From Gallaecimonas pentaromativorans (lineage in GTDB: Bacteria > Pseudomonadota > Gammaproteobacteria > Enterobacterales > Gallaecimonadaceae): a stretch of 64,000 bases of DNA. The notes below the pieces were generated by a model. It saw nothing but the letters and a program-made list of their open reading frames with translations. It did no database searches and was not told where the DNA came from. A program made the translations under genes and the position numbers. Positions within the stretch are counted from its first letter, which is position 1; the number at the start of each line of letters is the position of its first letter. Of the stretch, positions 17,340-26,867 are shown one piece after another. The DNA is taken from contig NZ_RJUL01000001.1 of the NCBI RefSeq assembly GCF_003751625.1, positions 360,253-424,252 of the forward strand. The letters run 5' to 3'.

Positions 17340-18260
17340 TCATCGCCCTTGCCGCCACAGCGGCGGCTCCTCGCGTTGCGCCAGAGCCACCTGGTTGCGG
17401 CCGCCATGCTTGGCCATATACAGCGCTTTGTCGGTGCGGCTCAGCAGCCCGTCCAGCCCCTCACCGGGGAGCAAGGTAGCCGCGCCGATACTCACCGTCA
17501 GCTCAAGCTGGGGCGCCAACCGCTTGGCTACCGCCAGCCTCAGCGCCTCGGCATAATGCAGCAGCTCGTCCTCTGCCATGGCCGGCAGCAACACCGCAAA
17601 CTCCTCGCCCCCCAGGCGTACCGGGTAACCGGGGGCGCTGCTTCTGCCGAGCAGTGCGCCAAGGTCACGCAGCACCGCATCGCCGGCGCTGTGGCCAAGG
17701 TTGTCGTTCACCGCCTTGAAATGGTCGAGATCCAGCATCAACAGCGATAGCCCCTCATCCTGCATCCGCTCAGCCTGCATCTGGAAGAAGCGGCGATTGC
17801 CGAGCTGGGTAAGGGGGTCAAAATGGGCCAATTGCTCCAGCTGCCCCTGCACCCGGACAAAATGCTCAAGCAACCGGAAAAAGCCCAGGGCGGTAATGGC
17901 CATGCCTACCACCCGCACCATGTCTTCGCCCCAGGTGGCCAGCCACAACGGCTGGCGGGTGATTTCGTCCATCACGTCCACACCGGCGCTCATCACCCAC
18001 AGGCTAAAGCCCAGGGTCAGCAGCAAATAAATGGGTTTGGGCAGGTCCACCATCTGGGTAAAGACCAGGGTGACCAGGATGATAAGAAACACCAGCAGCT
18101 CGGCAATGCCGCTTGGCATCCACAATTGGCGAATGGGCAGATGGGCCAGCCACCACCAATGGGCCGCCGCCAGCAGCACCAGGCAGCAAAACAGCGAGGC
18201 CAGGTAGAGGCAGCGGCGCGGGGTCAGGGATTTTCGGGATAACAGCATTGCCAATTCCAT
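17340..18260 (-). CDS. Diguanylate cyclase (GGDEF), membrane-bound
   Basis: The protein of about 306 residues has four N-terminal membrane helices and a C-terminal GGDEF domain with the active motif GGEEF and the metal-binding LMLDLDHFKAVND loop, so it should make c-di-GMP from two GTP. The RxxD inhibitory site normally found just before GGDEF is absent (the sequence there is PGYPVRLGGEEF), so product inhibition is not expected. The start is uncertain: ATGs at 18260 and 18248 are both possible. It sits upstream of the BdlA-like receptor on the same strand. Confidence 0.88.
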   Translation of the reverse strand: MELAMLLSRKSLTPRRCLYLASLFCCLVLLAAAHWWWLAHLPIRQLWMPSGIAELLVFLIILVTLVFTQMVDLPKPIYLLLTLGFSLWVMSAGVDVMDEITRQPLWLATWGEDMVRVVGMAITALGFFRLLEHFVRVQGQLEQLAHFDPLTQLGNRRFFQMQAERMQDEGLSLLMLDLDHFKAVNDNLGHSAGDAVLRDLGALLGRSSAPGYPVRLGGEEFAVLLPAMAEDELLHYAEALRLAVAKRLAPQLELTVSIGAATLLPGEGLDGLLSRTDKALYMAKHGGRNQVALAQREEPPLWRQGR

Positions 18261-18388
18261 AGCGGCAGATGCCTGCAAGCATTGTCCCGGCCGGGTTCTT
18301 ATGCAAGTCGGGCGCTCTTTACTTTGCTATTGGCACAAAGCTGTATACTATCCGCGCGCCCCTTCGCCCCGCCAACCCAGGAACCGCC

Positions 18389-19774
18389 GTGAGCCATAAC
18401 GATTTCTCCACCCTGCCTTTAAACGACGCCCTGGTGGCCAACCTGGTCGGCCTTGGCTACCAGTCCATGACCGCCATCCAGGCCCAGAGCCTGCCGCCCA
18501 TTCTGGCCGGCAAGGACGTAATAGCCCAGGGCAAGACCGGCTCCGGCAAGACCGCCGCCTTTGGCCTCGGCCTTTTGCATCACCTGGACGTTAAGCAGTT
18601 TCGCATTCAAGCACTGGTGCTGTGCCCCACCCGCGAGCTGGCCGACCAAGTGGCCAGCGAGATCCGCAAACTGGCCCGCGCCATTCACAACATCAAGGTG
18701 CTGACCCTCTGCGGCGGCATGCCTTTTGGCCCGCAGGTCGGTTCCTTGGAGCACGGCGCCCATATTATTGTCGGCACCCCGGGCCGGGTGGACGACCATC
18801 TGCGCCGCGGCACCTTGCAGCTCAATCACCTGCGCACCCTGGTGCTGGACGAAGCCGACCGCATGCTGGACATGGGCTTTAGCGAGGTGATTGACGGCAT
18901 CATCCAGCAGACCCCGGCCAGCCGCCAGACCCTGATGTTCAGCGCCACCTTCCCGGCCGAAATTGAAGCCATTGCCCGGCGGGTAATGCAAAACCCCGAG
19001 CGGGTGGAAGTTAAAGCCGGCCACACCCCGCTTAGCATCAGCCAGCAATTTTTCCTGGTGGCGGACGACACCCAGCGCCGCCAGGCGGTGCAGCTGCTTA
19101 TTCAGCAATATCGCCCGGCCTCGGCGGTGGTGTTTTGCAACACCAAGCGCGAAACCCAGGACTTGGCCCAAGCCCTCAGTAGCCGCGGTTTTAGCGCCCT
19201 GGCCCTGCATGGCGACCTGGAACAAAAAGACCGCGACCAAGCCATGGTGCGCTTTGCCAATAAAAGCGCCACTGTGCTGGTAGCCACCGATGTGGCGGCC
19301 CGGGGCCTTGATGTGGAAGCGCTGGATCTGGTGATCAACTACCACCTGGCCTTCGAGCCTGAAGTGCACGTGCACCGGGTGGGCCGCACCGGCCGCGCCG
19401 GCAACCAGGGGGTGGCCTGTACCTTGTTCAGTGCCAAAGAGAGCCACCGGCTGATGGCCCTGGAAGAAAAGCTGGGCATCGAAGTGGCAGAATCGCCGCT
19501 GCCCGACGCCGAGCTGCTGCGCCAGCCGCCCTACAGCGCCGAGATGGTGACAGTGCAAATTGACGGCGGCAAACGCCAGAAACTGCGCCCCGGCGATATC
19601 GTTGGCGCCCTCACCCGCGACAAGGCCCTGGAGGGCGATCAGGTGGGCAAAATCCAGGTATTCGAAGACTGGGCCTTTGTGGCGGTGCCGCCGGCCAAGG
19701 CCCAGGTGGCGCTCAAGCAGCTTGGCCACAGCATCAAGGGCAAGCGCTTTCGGGCACGGCTTATTACCAGCTAA
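18389..19774 (+). CDS. dbpA: ATP-dependent RNA helicase DbpA
   Basis: This DEAD-box helicase is 461 residues with a GTG start at 18389 (AGGA upstream); E. coli DbpA has 457. Motifs in order are Q motif (YQSMTAIQAQSLP), Walker A (GKTGSGKT), DEAD in [13 protein letters not shown] in MFSATFP, and HRVGRTGRAG. The C-terminal domain (about 385-461, PGDIVGALTRDKALEGDQVGKI region) is the DbpA RNA-binding domain that recognises 23S rRNA hairpin 92, giving a role in 50S subunit assembly. This domain separates it from RhlE, encoded nearby. Confidence 0.93.
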   Translation: MSHNDFSTLPLNDALVANLVGLGYQSMTAIQAQSLPPILAGKDVIAQGKTGSGKTAAFGLGLLHHLDVKQFRIQALVLCPTRELADQVASEIRKLARAIHNIKVLTLCGGMPFGPQVGSLEHGAHIIVGTPGRVDDHLRRGTLQLNHLRTLVLDEADRMLDMGFSEVIDGIIQQTPASRQTLMFSATFPAEIEAIARRVMQNPERVEVKAGHTPLSISQQFFLVADDTQRRQAVQLLIQQYRPASAVVFCNTKRETQDLAQALSSRGFSALALHGDLEQKDRDQAMVRFANKSATVLVATDVAARGLDVEALDLVINYHLAFEPEVHVHRVGRTGRAGNQGVACTLFSAKESHRLMALEEKLGIEVAESPLPDAELLRQPPYSAEMVTVQIDGGKRQKLRPGDIVGALTRDKALEGDQVGKIQVFEDWAFVAVPPAKAQVALKQLGHSIKGKRFRARLITS

Positions 19775-19846
19775 GGCTTTGTTAATACAAGGCCCCCATG
19801 CTGGGTTTCTGGCAGCCGTGCCAGACACCATTAACGGGTACGCCTT

Positions 19847-20032
19847 ATGAATATCAACGCAACCAATAATGCCCAGGTTCAACAACTGGCCACGCAGCAA
19901 GCCCAAGCACAGGCGCCGGTGCAGCCACAGCAAAGCGCCGCGCCTGACAACGATGGCGACCAAGACGACGGCGTTATCACCAGCTCCCGCCCCCAGGGGC
20001 CGCTGGGTAACACCATCGATGTCGAAGCCTGA
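19847..20032 (+). CDS. Small Gln/Ala-rich disordered protein
   Basis: A 61-residue frame with GGG 8 bases before the ATG ends just before a strong terminator, downstream of dbpA. The first half is Gln/Ala-rich (QQLATQQAQAQAPVQPQQ), the second acidic, and no fold is expected. Its position between dbpA and the terminator supports it being transcribed. I recognise no family. Confidence 0.45.
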   Translation: MNINATNNAQVQQLATQQAQAQAPVQPQQSAAPDNDGDQDDGVITSSRPQGPLGNTIDVEA

Positions 20033-20046
20033 TTGGCTTTAGCCAC

Positions 20047-20074
20047 AAAAAAAGCGCCCTAAGGCGCTTTTTTT
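20047..20074. terminator. Bidirectional Rho-independent terminator
   Basis: GCGCC and GGCGC pair around a CTAA loop, with A and T runs on both sides, between the small gene and the convergent rhlE. Confidence 0.88.
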
Positions 20075-21428
20075 ATTGGGGTTTCGGGCCGGAAGGCCGG
20101 CGCCGACGGCGCTTTTGCTGGCCTTCACCGGCCGGGCTTTGCTGACCCTGACGCTGGCCACGGTGCTGGCCCTGAGTCGGGGCGTCGCTCTTGGGCGAGC
20201 GCTGGCCGTCTTGATGGGCCTTGGGCTTTTTCGGCTTTTTGGGGCGCTGCGGCCGGGTATCGAGGCTGGTCTCGGGCAGCGGGTTTATCGGCTCGAATTG
20301 TGGCAACTTCTCGCGCGGCAGCACCTGCCCTATCAGCCGCTCAATGGCCTTGAGCTCTTTCGTCTCATCGCTGCACACCAGGGAAACCGCATGGCCGCTG
20401 GCCCCGGCCCGGCCGGTGCGGCCGATACGGTGCACGTAATCTTCGGCGACGTTGGGCAGGTCAAAGTTCACCACTTGGGGCAGTTGGTCGATGTCCAGAC
20501 CCCGGGCGGCGATATCGGTAGCCACCAAGGCCCGCACGGCGCCAGCTTTAAAATCGGCCAGGGCTTTGGTACGGGCGCTCTGGCTCTTGTTGCCGTGGAT
20601 GGCGGCAGCGGTGATCTGGGCGCTTTCCAATTGCTTGGCCAGGCGGTTGGCACCGTGCTTGGTGCGGGTAAACACCAGCACCTGCTGCCAGTTACCGTCT
20701 TTGATGAGCTTGCACAGCAACGAGGCTTTGCTGTTCTTGTCTACCGGATAAATGGCCTGCTCGACCCGCTCGGCGGTACTGTTGGGCGGGGTAACGGAGA
20801 TCTCTACCGGGTTGTTCACCAACCCCTTGGCCAGGGCCCGGATCTCATCGGAGAAGGTGGCGGAGAACAGCAGGTTCTGACGTTTCGCCGGTAGCAAGGC
20901 CAGAATTTTTTTGATGTCGTGGATAAAGCCCATATCCAGCATGCGGTCGGCTTCGTCCAGCACCAGCACTTCAAGCTGCTTAAAGCGCACCGCGTTCTGC
21001 TGGTACAAATCCAACAGGCGGCCCGGAGTGGCCACCAGCACGTCGGCGCCGCGGCGCAGGCCCATCATCTGCGGGTTGATTTTAACGCCGCCAAATACTA
21101 CCTGGCTGCGCAGCGGCAAGTTCTTACCGTAAGTTGCCACACTCTCGCCCACCTGGGCGGCCAGTTCCCGGGTGGGGGTCAGTACCAGGGCGCGTACCTG
21201 GTTGCCCTGCACCTTGTTGCCGCCAGCCAGCAGGTGCAGCAGCGGCAGGGTGAAACCGGCCGTCTTGCCGGTACCGGTTTGGGCCGCTGCCATCACGTCC
21301 TTGCCTTCAAGAACGGCAGGAATGGCCTGGGCCTGGATCGGGGAGGGGTGCTGATAGCCTTGCTCGGCTACCGCATCAAGAAGAGCCGGGTTCAATCCCA
21401 GATCAGCAAAAGTGAGGCTTTGGGTCAT
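20073..21428 (-). CDS. rhlE: ATP-dependent RNA helicase RhlE
   Basis: The 451-residue protein is a DEAD-box helicase: Q motif ([12 protein letters not shown]), Walker A (AQTGTGKT), [17 protein letters not shown] and [10 protein letters not shown]. After about residue 385 comes a long basic tail rich in Arg, Lys, Gln and Pro, typical of RhlE and lacking the DbpA RNA-binding domain. RhlE remodels RNA in ribosome assembly and works with the degradosome. The start is the ATG at 21428, preceded by an in-frame TTG. Confidence 0.9.
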   Translation of the reverse strand: MTQSLTFADLGLNPALLDAVAEQGYQHPSPIQAQAIPAVLEGKDVMAAAQTGTGKTAGFTLPLLHLLAGGNKVQGNQVRALVLTPTRELAAQVGESVATYGKNLPLRSQVVFGGVKINPQMMGLRRGADVLVATPGRLLDLYQQNAVRFKQLEVLVLDEADRMLDMGFIHDIKKILALLPAKRQNLLFSATFSDEIRALAKGLVNNPVEISVTPPNSTAERVEQAIYPVDKNSKASLLCKLIKDGNWQQVLVFTRTKHGANRLAKQLESAQITAAAIHGNKSQSARTKALADFKAGAVRALVATDIAARGLDIDQLPQVVNFDLPNVAEDYVHRIGRTGRAGASGHAVSLVCSDETKELKAIERLIGQVLPREKLPQFEPINPLPETSLDTRPQRPKKPKKPKAHQDGQRSPKSDAPTQGQHRGQRQGQQSPAGEGQQKRRRRRPSGPKPQ

Positions 21429-21502
21429 CAAACAGCCAGGACGATAAAAAGGATGGCGGATAGTAACACCAAGGGCACCAATAACCTAAATAACGGGTAG
21501 AA

Positions 21503-21527
21503 AAAAGGCAGCCTGAAGGCTGCCTTT
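21503..21527 (-). terminator. Rho-independent terminator after tpx
   Basis: An 11-bp stem AAAAGGCAGCC/GGCTGCCTTTT with a TGAA loop lies just past the tpx stop, with a T run when read on the minus strand. Confidence 0.88.
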
Positions 21528-21545
21528 TGCGCTGACCAAACCGGC

Positions 21546-22043
21546 TTACAATACAGCCAGGGCTGCTTCGTAGTTGGGCTCGTCGGCGATTTCGCCCACC
21601 AGTTCGGTGTGCAGCACCTTGTTGTTTTCGTCCAGCACCACCACAGCACGGGCAGCCAGGCCTGCCAGGGGGCCGTCAGCCAGCTCGACACCGTAGTCTT
21701 TGAGAAACTCAACGCCGCGCAGGGTAGACAGGCTCACCACACCTTCGATGCCTTCGGCGCCGCAGAAACGGGCTTGGGCGAAAGGCAGGTCGGCGCTGAT
21801 GCACAGCACCACGGTGTTGGAAAGACTGGCGGCCTGTTCGTTGAACTTACGCACGGAAGTGGCGCAAGTGGGGGTGTCGACGCTTGGGAAGATGTTGAGG
21901 ATCTTGCGTTTACCGGCGAAGGCTTCCAGGCCTTTGTCGGACAGGTCGCCCGCGACCAGCTTGAACGCCGGGGCGCTGGCACCCTTGGCGGGCAATTCGC
22001 CATTCACAGAAACCGGGTTGCCTTTAAGAGTAACGGTTGCCAT
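21546..22043 (-). CDS. tpx: Thiol peroxidase Tpx
   Basis: Tpx is an atypical two-cysteine peroxiredoxin that reduces lipid and hydrogen peroxides using thioredoxin. The 165-residue protein has the peroxidatic cysteine at 60 in [16 protein letters not shown] and the resolving cysteine at 94 in ARFCGAEG, at the E. coli Tpx spacing. CAAGGAG precedes the ATG at 22043. It is a single gene between its terminator and sbcC. Confidence 0.95.
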   Translation of the reverse strand: MATVTLKGNPVSVNGELPAKGASAPAFKLVAGDLSDKGLEAFAGKRKILNIFPSVDTPTCATSVRKFNEQAASLSNTVVLCISADLPFAQARFCGAEGIEGVVSLSTLRGVEFLKDYGVELADGPLAGLAARAVVVLDENNKVLHTELVGEIADEPNYEAALAVL

Positions 22044-22168
22044 AAAAACTCCTTGATTGATTCTGACCTTGTAAGGGGAACCAATGCCCCCTTGCTGCCG
22101 TGCCAGTCTGGGCCAGAGTGCTCCACTCCACAAGCCCCGAGACGTAAAAAACTTATCGCAATAATCGA

Positions 22169-25100
22169 TTATCCGGTAACCGCGAAGCGGCTGTCGAGCC
22201 GCGAGTAGCCCATACCGGCGCCCTTATGCACCTTCAGCTGCACCGGGATGCGCTCCTTAAGGGCCTCAACGTGGCTGATAACGCCAATCATCTTGCCGTC
22301 GGCATTGAGGTTATCCAGGGCGTCCAGGGCCAGCTCCAGGGTGTCGGCGTCGAGGGTGCCAAAGCCCTCGTCAAGGAACAGCGAATCGATGGCGCTTTTT
22401 TGGCTGACCAAATCCGATAGCGCCAGGGCCAGTGCCAGGCTCACCAAAAAGCTTTCGCCGCCGGAAAGGGTGCGGGTGTCGCGGGCCACATCGGCCTGCC
22501 AGCTGTCCAGCACTTCCAAGTCCAGCTCGGCGCCGGCCTTGCGGCGCAGGCCATAGCGGCCGTGGAGCCGGTCGAGGCGCTGGTTGGCAAGATGCACCAA
22601 ATGATCCAGGGTCAGGCCCTGGGCAAAGCGGCGGAACTTGGCGCCATCGGCCGAGCCAATCAAGCCATTGAGGTGCTGCTGGATATCGAGCTCGGCTTGT
22701 TGCGCTTGTAAGGTGGCAGCCAGCCCGCCCAGTTCCTGGCGGGCTTTGGCGTCACTTTTAAGGCGGGTGTCCAGGGCGCCGTCCTGGCTGGCGAGTTCTC
22801 GCAGCTGCTCGCGAAGCTTAAGCTCCTCGGCCTGCAAAGCCTCCAGGGTGGCGCCATCGGCTTTGTCTTTACCCAGTACCTGCAAGCGCGCTTTTAAATC
22901 CTGCACCCGGCTTTGGGCGGTGATAAGGGCGTCGTGCAGCCGCTGCTCCAGCTCCGTAAGGCGCTGCTGCTCGTCAAGGGGCAACAGGGCGTCGTGAAAG
23001 GCCGCTTCGTCCTTGAAGGGGCTTTCTTTAAGGCCTTGCTGCCACTGGCCCAGGGCCTCGCTCTGCTGGCTATCAAGCTCCTTGAGGCGATGGATAAGCG
23101 CCTGATGCTCGGCGGCCAGCATCTTTTGGCTATCAAGGAGCGCCGCATAGCGCGGCTCCAGCTCGCCAAGCTCTATATCGGCGGGAGGCGCATCCAAGGC
23201 TGGCCGCTCACCCAAGCGCTGGCGCCAGCGACCAAGGGCTTCGTCCAGACGCTCCTGGCGGGCGCCGTGCTGCTGCACTGCTTTATCCAGTTGCTGCTGG
23301 CGGGCCAGGGCTTCTTGATAGGCGCCGATGCGCTGCTCGCAGCTCTGTTGCCACTGGCCATCGGCCACCAGACCCTTGGCTTCAAGGCTGTTGGCAAAGC
23401 GCTGCTGGCTATCAGCAAGGGCCTTGCCTTCTTGCTCAAGCTGCCGGGCGCTGTCGTCCAGTTGGCGCTGCTGCTCCTCAACACTTTTCTGGGCAAAGAT
23501 CAGCTGATCCTGGGCTTTGTCGGCGTCGAATTTGGCTTGTTGCCAGGCTTGCTGGGCGGCATCGGCGGCGCTGGCGGCGACCTTGATGGCGGCCATGGTG
23601 CCGTCCAGCTCTTCAAGGGTCTTGTTAAGGGCCGCCAGGCTTTGGCCGCCCAGTTGCTGCTGGCCTTCGGCAAGGCTCGCCGCCAGTTGCGCGCTTTCTT
23701 GTTGCCGCAGTTCTTGCCCCTTTTGGTGCTGCTCTATCTGCACTACCAGGCTGGCGCCATGGCTTTTCACTTCTTCGAGTTCGTCACTGAGCGCCTTTAA
23801 ACGTGCAGCGGTGTCCGATTGGCTCAGGGCGCTGTAGTCGCTGATACCGGGGTGCTGGGCGCTGCCGCACAGCGGGCAGGGTTCGCCCGCTTGAAGGTGC
23901 TGGCGATAATGGGCCAGCTCGCCAATGAGTTTTTCCTGCTCGAGGAGCTTTTCCTTGTCTTTGACCTGCTCGCGCAGCACCTTGTAGCGCTCGCGCAGCT
24001 GCTCGCGCTGCTGGCTCAATGCCTGGATGCTGCGCTCGGTATCCGCCATGTTTTGGCGCAGTTGCTGCTGGCGCGCCTCGCCCTGCTGCTGGGCCTGGGC
24101 CAGCGGCAGCAGCCACTGCTGGGCCTGCCAGTGGCTTTGCCATTGATCAAGGCTGTGGCCGTCCAGGCGCTGGGCCAGGTGGTGCTGAGCTTGCTGGAGC
24201 TGCTGCTCGGCCTGCGTTGCCTGCTGCTGGGCCTCGCCAAGGCGCTGCTGCTGGCCAATAAGGGCCTGGCGGCCGGCGTCCACTTGCTGGGCCAGGTGCT
24301 GCTGGCGGGCTTGGCCTTGCTCAAAACGTTGCTGCTCAAGGCCAAGCTGCTGCTGCCATTGGCGCCAGCTGCCGAGCTCGGCGGCCAGGGCGCTGTCTTG
24401 CTGATGCTCGCCAAGCCAGGTTGCAAGGCGGCTAAGTTCTTGCTGGCAACTGGCCAATTCACTGGCAGCGGCGCCGAGCTGCTGGCGGGCCAGGCATTCG
24501 CCTTGCTGGGCCAGTTGCTGCTCTTGCTGGCCCATGTCTGCCAATGCGCGGCCAAGCTCTTGCTCGCGCTCGCGGCCGGCAGAGAGTTCCTGGCCCAACT
24601 GCTGCCAGTGGCGGTAAAGGGGCCGCAATGCCTCGGCGGGTTTGGCGGCTTTGAGTTTTTTAAGGGCCGGTTCGGCCTGTTGCCACTGCGTTTGAGCCAC
24701 TTCCAGTTGCGCACTGGCCTGGGCCATCTCGGCGGTGGCGCCGTCCAGCTGTTTGCGCCAATCCAGTTGGGTGCTCACTTTACGCAGCTGCTCGTTAAGG
24801 CCCTGCTCCTGGGTGCGAAGGGCCGCCAAGGCCTCGCCCAGCTGCTGGCGCTCGTCATCAGTGAGCACCGCGATTTGCCCGGCGCGGGCTTCCAGCACCT
24901 TGACCTCTTCGGCCAGGGCGCGGGTGTCGTCGAACACTTTTTGGGAGAGCTGGCCGTAGATGTCGGTGCCGGTCAACTCCTCTAAAAGCTCGGCGCGCTT
25001 GTTGGCGTCGGCGTTCAAGAAGGCGGCAAAGCCACCCTGTGCCAGCAGCATGGACATGGTAAAACGGCCGAAATCGAGGCCGGTCAGCTGCTCGGTGAGC

Positions 25101-25498
25101 TTGAGCTTGTCGCTTATTTTGTCGGTAAGGATCTCGCCGTCGAGGCGGGCCAGCTCTACCTTGGGGGGCTGCAACTTGCCGTCAGGGTTGTCGCGGGCGC
25201 GGCGCTGCTGCCAAAAGGCCCGGTAGCCCTGGCCTTTGACCTCGAACTCCACCTCCGCTAGCGCTTCGCTGGTGTGGCGAGTCATCAGTTCGTTGCTGGA
25301 CTGAGACACCGTCTTCATGCGCGGCGTCTCGTGGTAAAGGGCGAGACAAATGGCGTCCAGCAAGGTGGTTTTGCCGGCGCCGGTGGGGCCGGTGATGGCA
25401 AACAGGCCGTTGCTGGCAAAGGGCTCGGCGCTGAAATCGATTTTCCACTCCCCCTTGAGGGAGTTGAGGTTTTTAAGGCGCAGGCTGAGGATCTTCAT
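22169..25498 (-). CDS. sbcC: Exonuclease subunit SbcC
   Basis: SbcC is the SMC-like ATPase of the SbcCD nuclease, which cuts DNA hairpins and blocked ends. The 1109-residue protein has Walker [15 protein letters not shown] near residue 38 and very long Gln/Leu-rich coiled coils. A CPLC zinc hook lies near residue 540 (GEPCPLCGS). At the C-terminus come the ABC signature [11 protein letters not shown] and Walker [11 protein letters not shown]. Its ATG overlaps the sbcD stop (ATGA), so the two are translationally coupled. Confidence 0.95.
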   Translation of the reverse strand: MKILSLRLKNLNSLKGEWKIDFSAEPFASNGLFAITGPTGAGKTTLLDAICLALYHETPRMKTVSQSSNELMTRHTSEALAEVEFEVKGQGYRAFWQQRRARDNPDGKLQPPKVELARLDGEILTDKISDKLKLTEQLTGLDFGRFTMSMLLAQGGFAAFLNADANKRAELLEELTGTDIYGQLSQKVFDDTRALAEEVKVLEARAGQIAVLTDDERQQLGEALAALRTQEQGLNEQLRKVSTQLDWRKQLDGATAEMAQASAQLEVAQTQWQQAEPALKKLKAAKPAEALRPLYRHWQQLGQELSAGREREQELGRALADMGQQEQQLAQQGECLARQQLGAAASELASCQQELSRLATWLGEHQQDSALAAELGSWRQWQQQLGLEQQRFEQGQARQQHLAQQVDAGRQALIGQQQRLGEAQQQATQAEQQLQQAQHHLAQRLDGHSLDQWQSHWQAQQWLLPLAQAQQQGEARQQQLRQNMADTERSIQALSQQREQLRERYKVLREQVKDKEKLLEQEKLIGELAHYRQHLQAGEPCPLCGSAQHPGISDYSALSQSDTAARLKALSDELEEVKSHGASLVVQIEQHQKGQELRQQESAQLAASLAEGQQQLGGQSLAALNKTLEELDGTMAAIKVAASAADAAQQAWQQAKFDADKAQDQLIFAQKSVEEQQRQLDDSARQLEQEGKALADSQQRFANSLEAKGLVADGQWQQSCEQRIGAYQEALARQQQLDKAVQQHGARQERLDEALGRWRQRLGERPALDAPPADIELGELEPRYAALLDSQKMLAAEHQALIHRLKELDSQQSEALGQWQQGLKESPFKDEAAFHDALLPLDEQQRLTELEQRLHDALITAQSRVQDLKARLQVLGKDKADGATLEALQAEELKLREQLRELASQDGALDTRLKSDAKARQELGGLAATLQAQQAELDIQQHLNGLIGSADGAKFRRFAQGLTLDHLVHLANQRLDRLHGRYGLRRKAGAELDLEVLDSWQADVARDTRTLSGGESFLVSLALALALSDLVSQKSAIDSLFLDEGFGTLDADTLELALDALDNLNADGKMIGVISHVEALKERIPVQLKVHKGAGMGYSRLDSRFAVTG

Positions 25499-26688
25499 TT
25501 GGCCTCCCTAAGGGCGGCCAGGGTGGCCTGGTAACGCTCGGTCAGTGCCAGGTTAAGCTCGCCGCTCAGGCCCTCGTTGGCCAGACGCCGGGCAAAGACT
25601 TCTTCGGGGTTAAGCTCATCGAGGGTTTCGCGGTGCTCTCGCACTATGCCCTGCTGCTGTTGGCGCTCGCGGCGAAGGCGCAGCAGATCCACCGGCAAGC
25701 CGTCCAGCTGCTCGGCCACCCGGGCTTGCAGGTCACTAAGATACTGCTGGCTAGAGAGCACCACTTCCAGCCACAGCCGCTCGCCATCGGCCAGGGTCTC
25801 AGTCAAGGGCTGCACCTGGGCCCGGATGCCTTCCAGCTCACAGCGTACGCTGGCCAGTTGCTGAAAACGGGGCACGGCGATGGGGGTAACAGAGCGCAGG
25901 GCGCCGTCCAGCTCCACCAGTAGCATTTCTTTTTGTTGACGCGCTTCGTCAAAGCTCAAGGGGATGGGCGAGCCGCTGTAGCGAATGTGCTCAAAGCCGC
26001 CCACCTTCTGGGGCCTGTGGATATGGCCAAGGGCAATGTAGTCGGCGGCCGGGAAGGCATTGGTGGGAAAAGCCTCCAGGCTGCCCACGTAAATCTCCCG
26101 TACCGACTCCGAGGCGCTGGCGCCGACCGTGGTGAGGTGGCCTGTCATCACCACCGGCAGGCCGCGGGCTTTGGCCTTGTCATAAAGCCCCTGGTAATGG
26201 GCCTGGATGGCCTGCTGCATGCCCAGCAATTTGGCCTGACCGTCTTGCCCCGCTTCGCTTTGCAGCAGTTCGCGAGGCCGCAAAAAAGGAATGGCGCAAA
26301 GGGTGGCCGCTGCCTCGCCGGTGGCGCCATGCAGGGTAAGCAGTTGGTTGGTAGCGTCCTCCCCCACCGAGGCCACCACCTGGGTGCCCAGCGCCCCCAG
26401 CAGCGCCTGGGATTCTTCCAGCACCGCCACCGAGTCGTGGTTACCCGCCAGAACAACGAGTTGACACCCTTGTTCCTTCATCCCCAGCACCAGGCTGTTA
26501 TAAAGTTCTCTTGCATAACTGGGCGGGGTGCCGGTATCAAAGATATCGCCCGCAATAACAACCACATCCACCTGGTTGGCGGCAACGGTGTCGAGCAGCC
26601 ATGCGATGAGGGCGCCATGCTCGGCCTGGCGGGTTTTACCCATAAAGTGCTGGCCCAAGTGCCAGTCGGAGGTGTGAAGGATCCGCAT
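25495..26688 (-). CDS. sbcD: Exonuclease subunit SbcD
   Basis: The 397-residue protein is the Mre11-like nuclease subunit of SbcCD. The phosphoesterase motifs that bind two Mn2+ ions are all visible: DWHLGQ, GDIFDTG, GNHDS, GHLTT and GHIHRPQ. It is the first gene of the sbcD-sbcC operon and overlaps sbcC by four bases. About 180 bases upstream separate it from the divergent EAL gene. Confidence 0.95.
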   Translation of the reverse strand: MRILHTSDWHLGQHFMGKTRQAEHGALIAWLLDTVAANQVDVVVIAGDIFDTGTPPSYARELYNSLVLGMKEQGCQLVVLAGNHDSVAVLEESQALLGALGTQVVASVGEDATNQLLTLHGATGEAAATLCAIPFLRPRELLQSEAGQDGQAKLLGMQQAIQAHYQGLYDKAKARGLPVVMTGHLTTVGASASESVREIYVGSLEAFPTNAFPAADYIALGHIHRPQKVGGFEHIRYSGSPIPLSFDEARQQKEMLLVELDGALRSVTPIAVPRFQQLASVRCELEGIRAQVQPLTETLADGERLWLEVVLSSQQYLSDLQARVAEQLDGLPVDLLRLRRERQQQQGIVREHRETLDELNPEEVFARRLANEGLSGELNLALTERYQATLAALREAK

Positions 26689-26867
26689 CGATTTAAGATT
26701 GCCTGAAGTTTGGTCGCTACTTTACTGGGGTTTCTCTGCCGTTGCAGCCGCCAAGGCTGCAACGCGGGTTGTAGGGCGCCCGGTTCGTCAGCAAACATCT
26801 CAATTTAAACAATACCTTATCACCACCCGCCGCTACAGTGTGGGCCTTTGATGTGTGAGAGAAGTGG

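Noticed and set aside
18419..19963. 514-codon minus-strand frame opposite dbpA
   Set aside because: The plus strand encodes a complete DEAD-box helicase with every motif; the opposite frame has no known features and reflects high GC.
23819..24985. 388-codon Leu/Ala-rich plus-strand frame inside sbcC
   Set aside because: It is the antisense of the Gln/Leu coiled-coil codons of SbcC.
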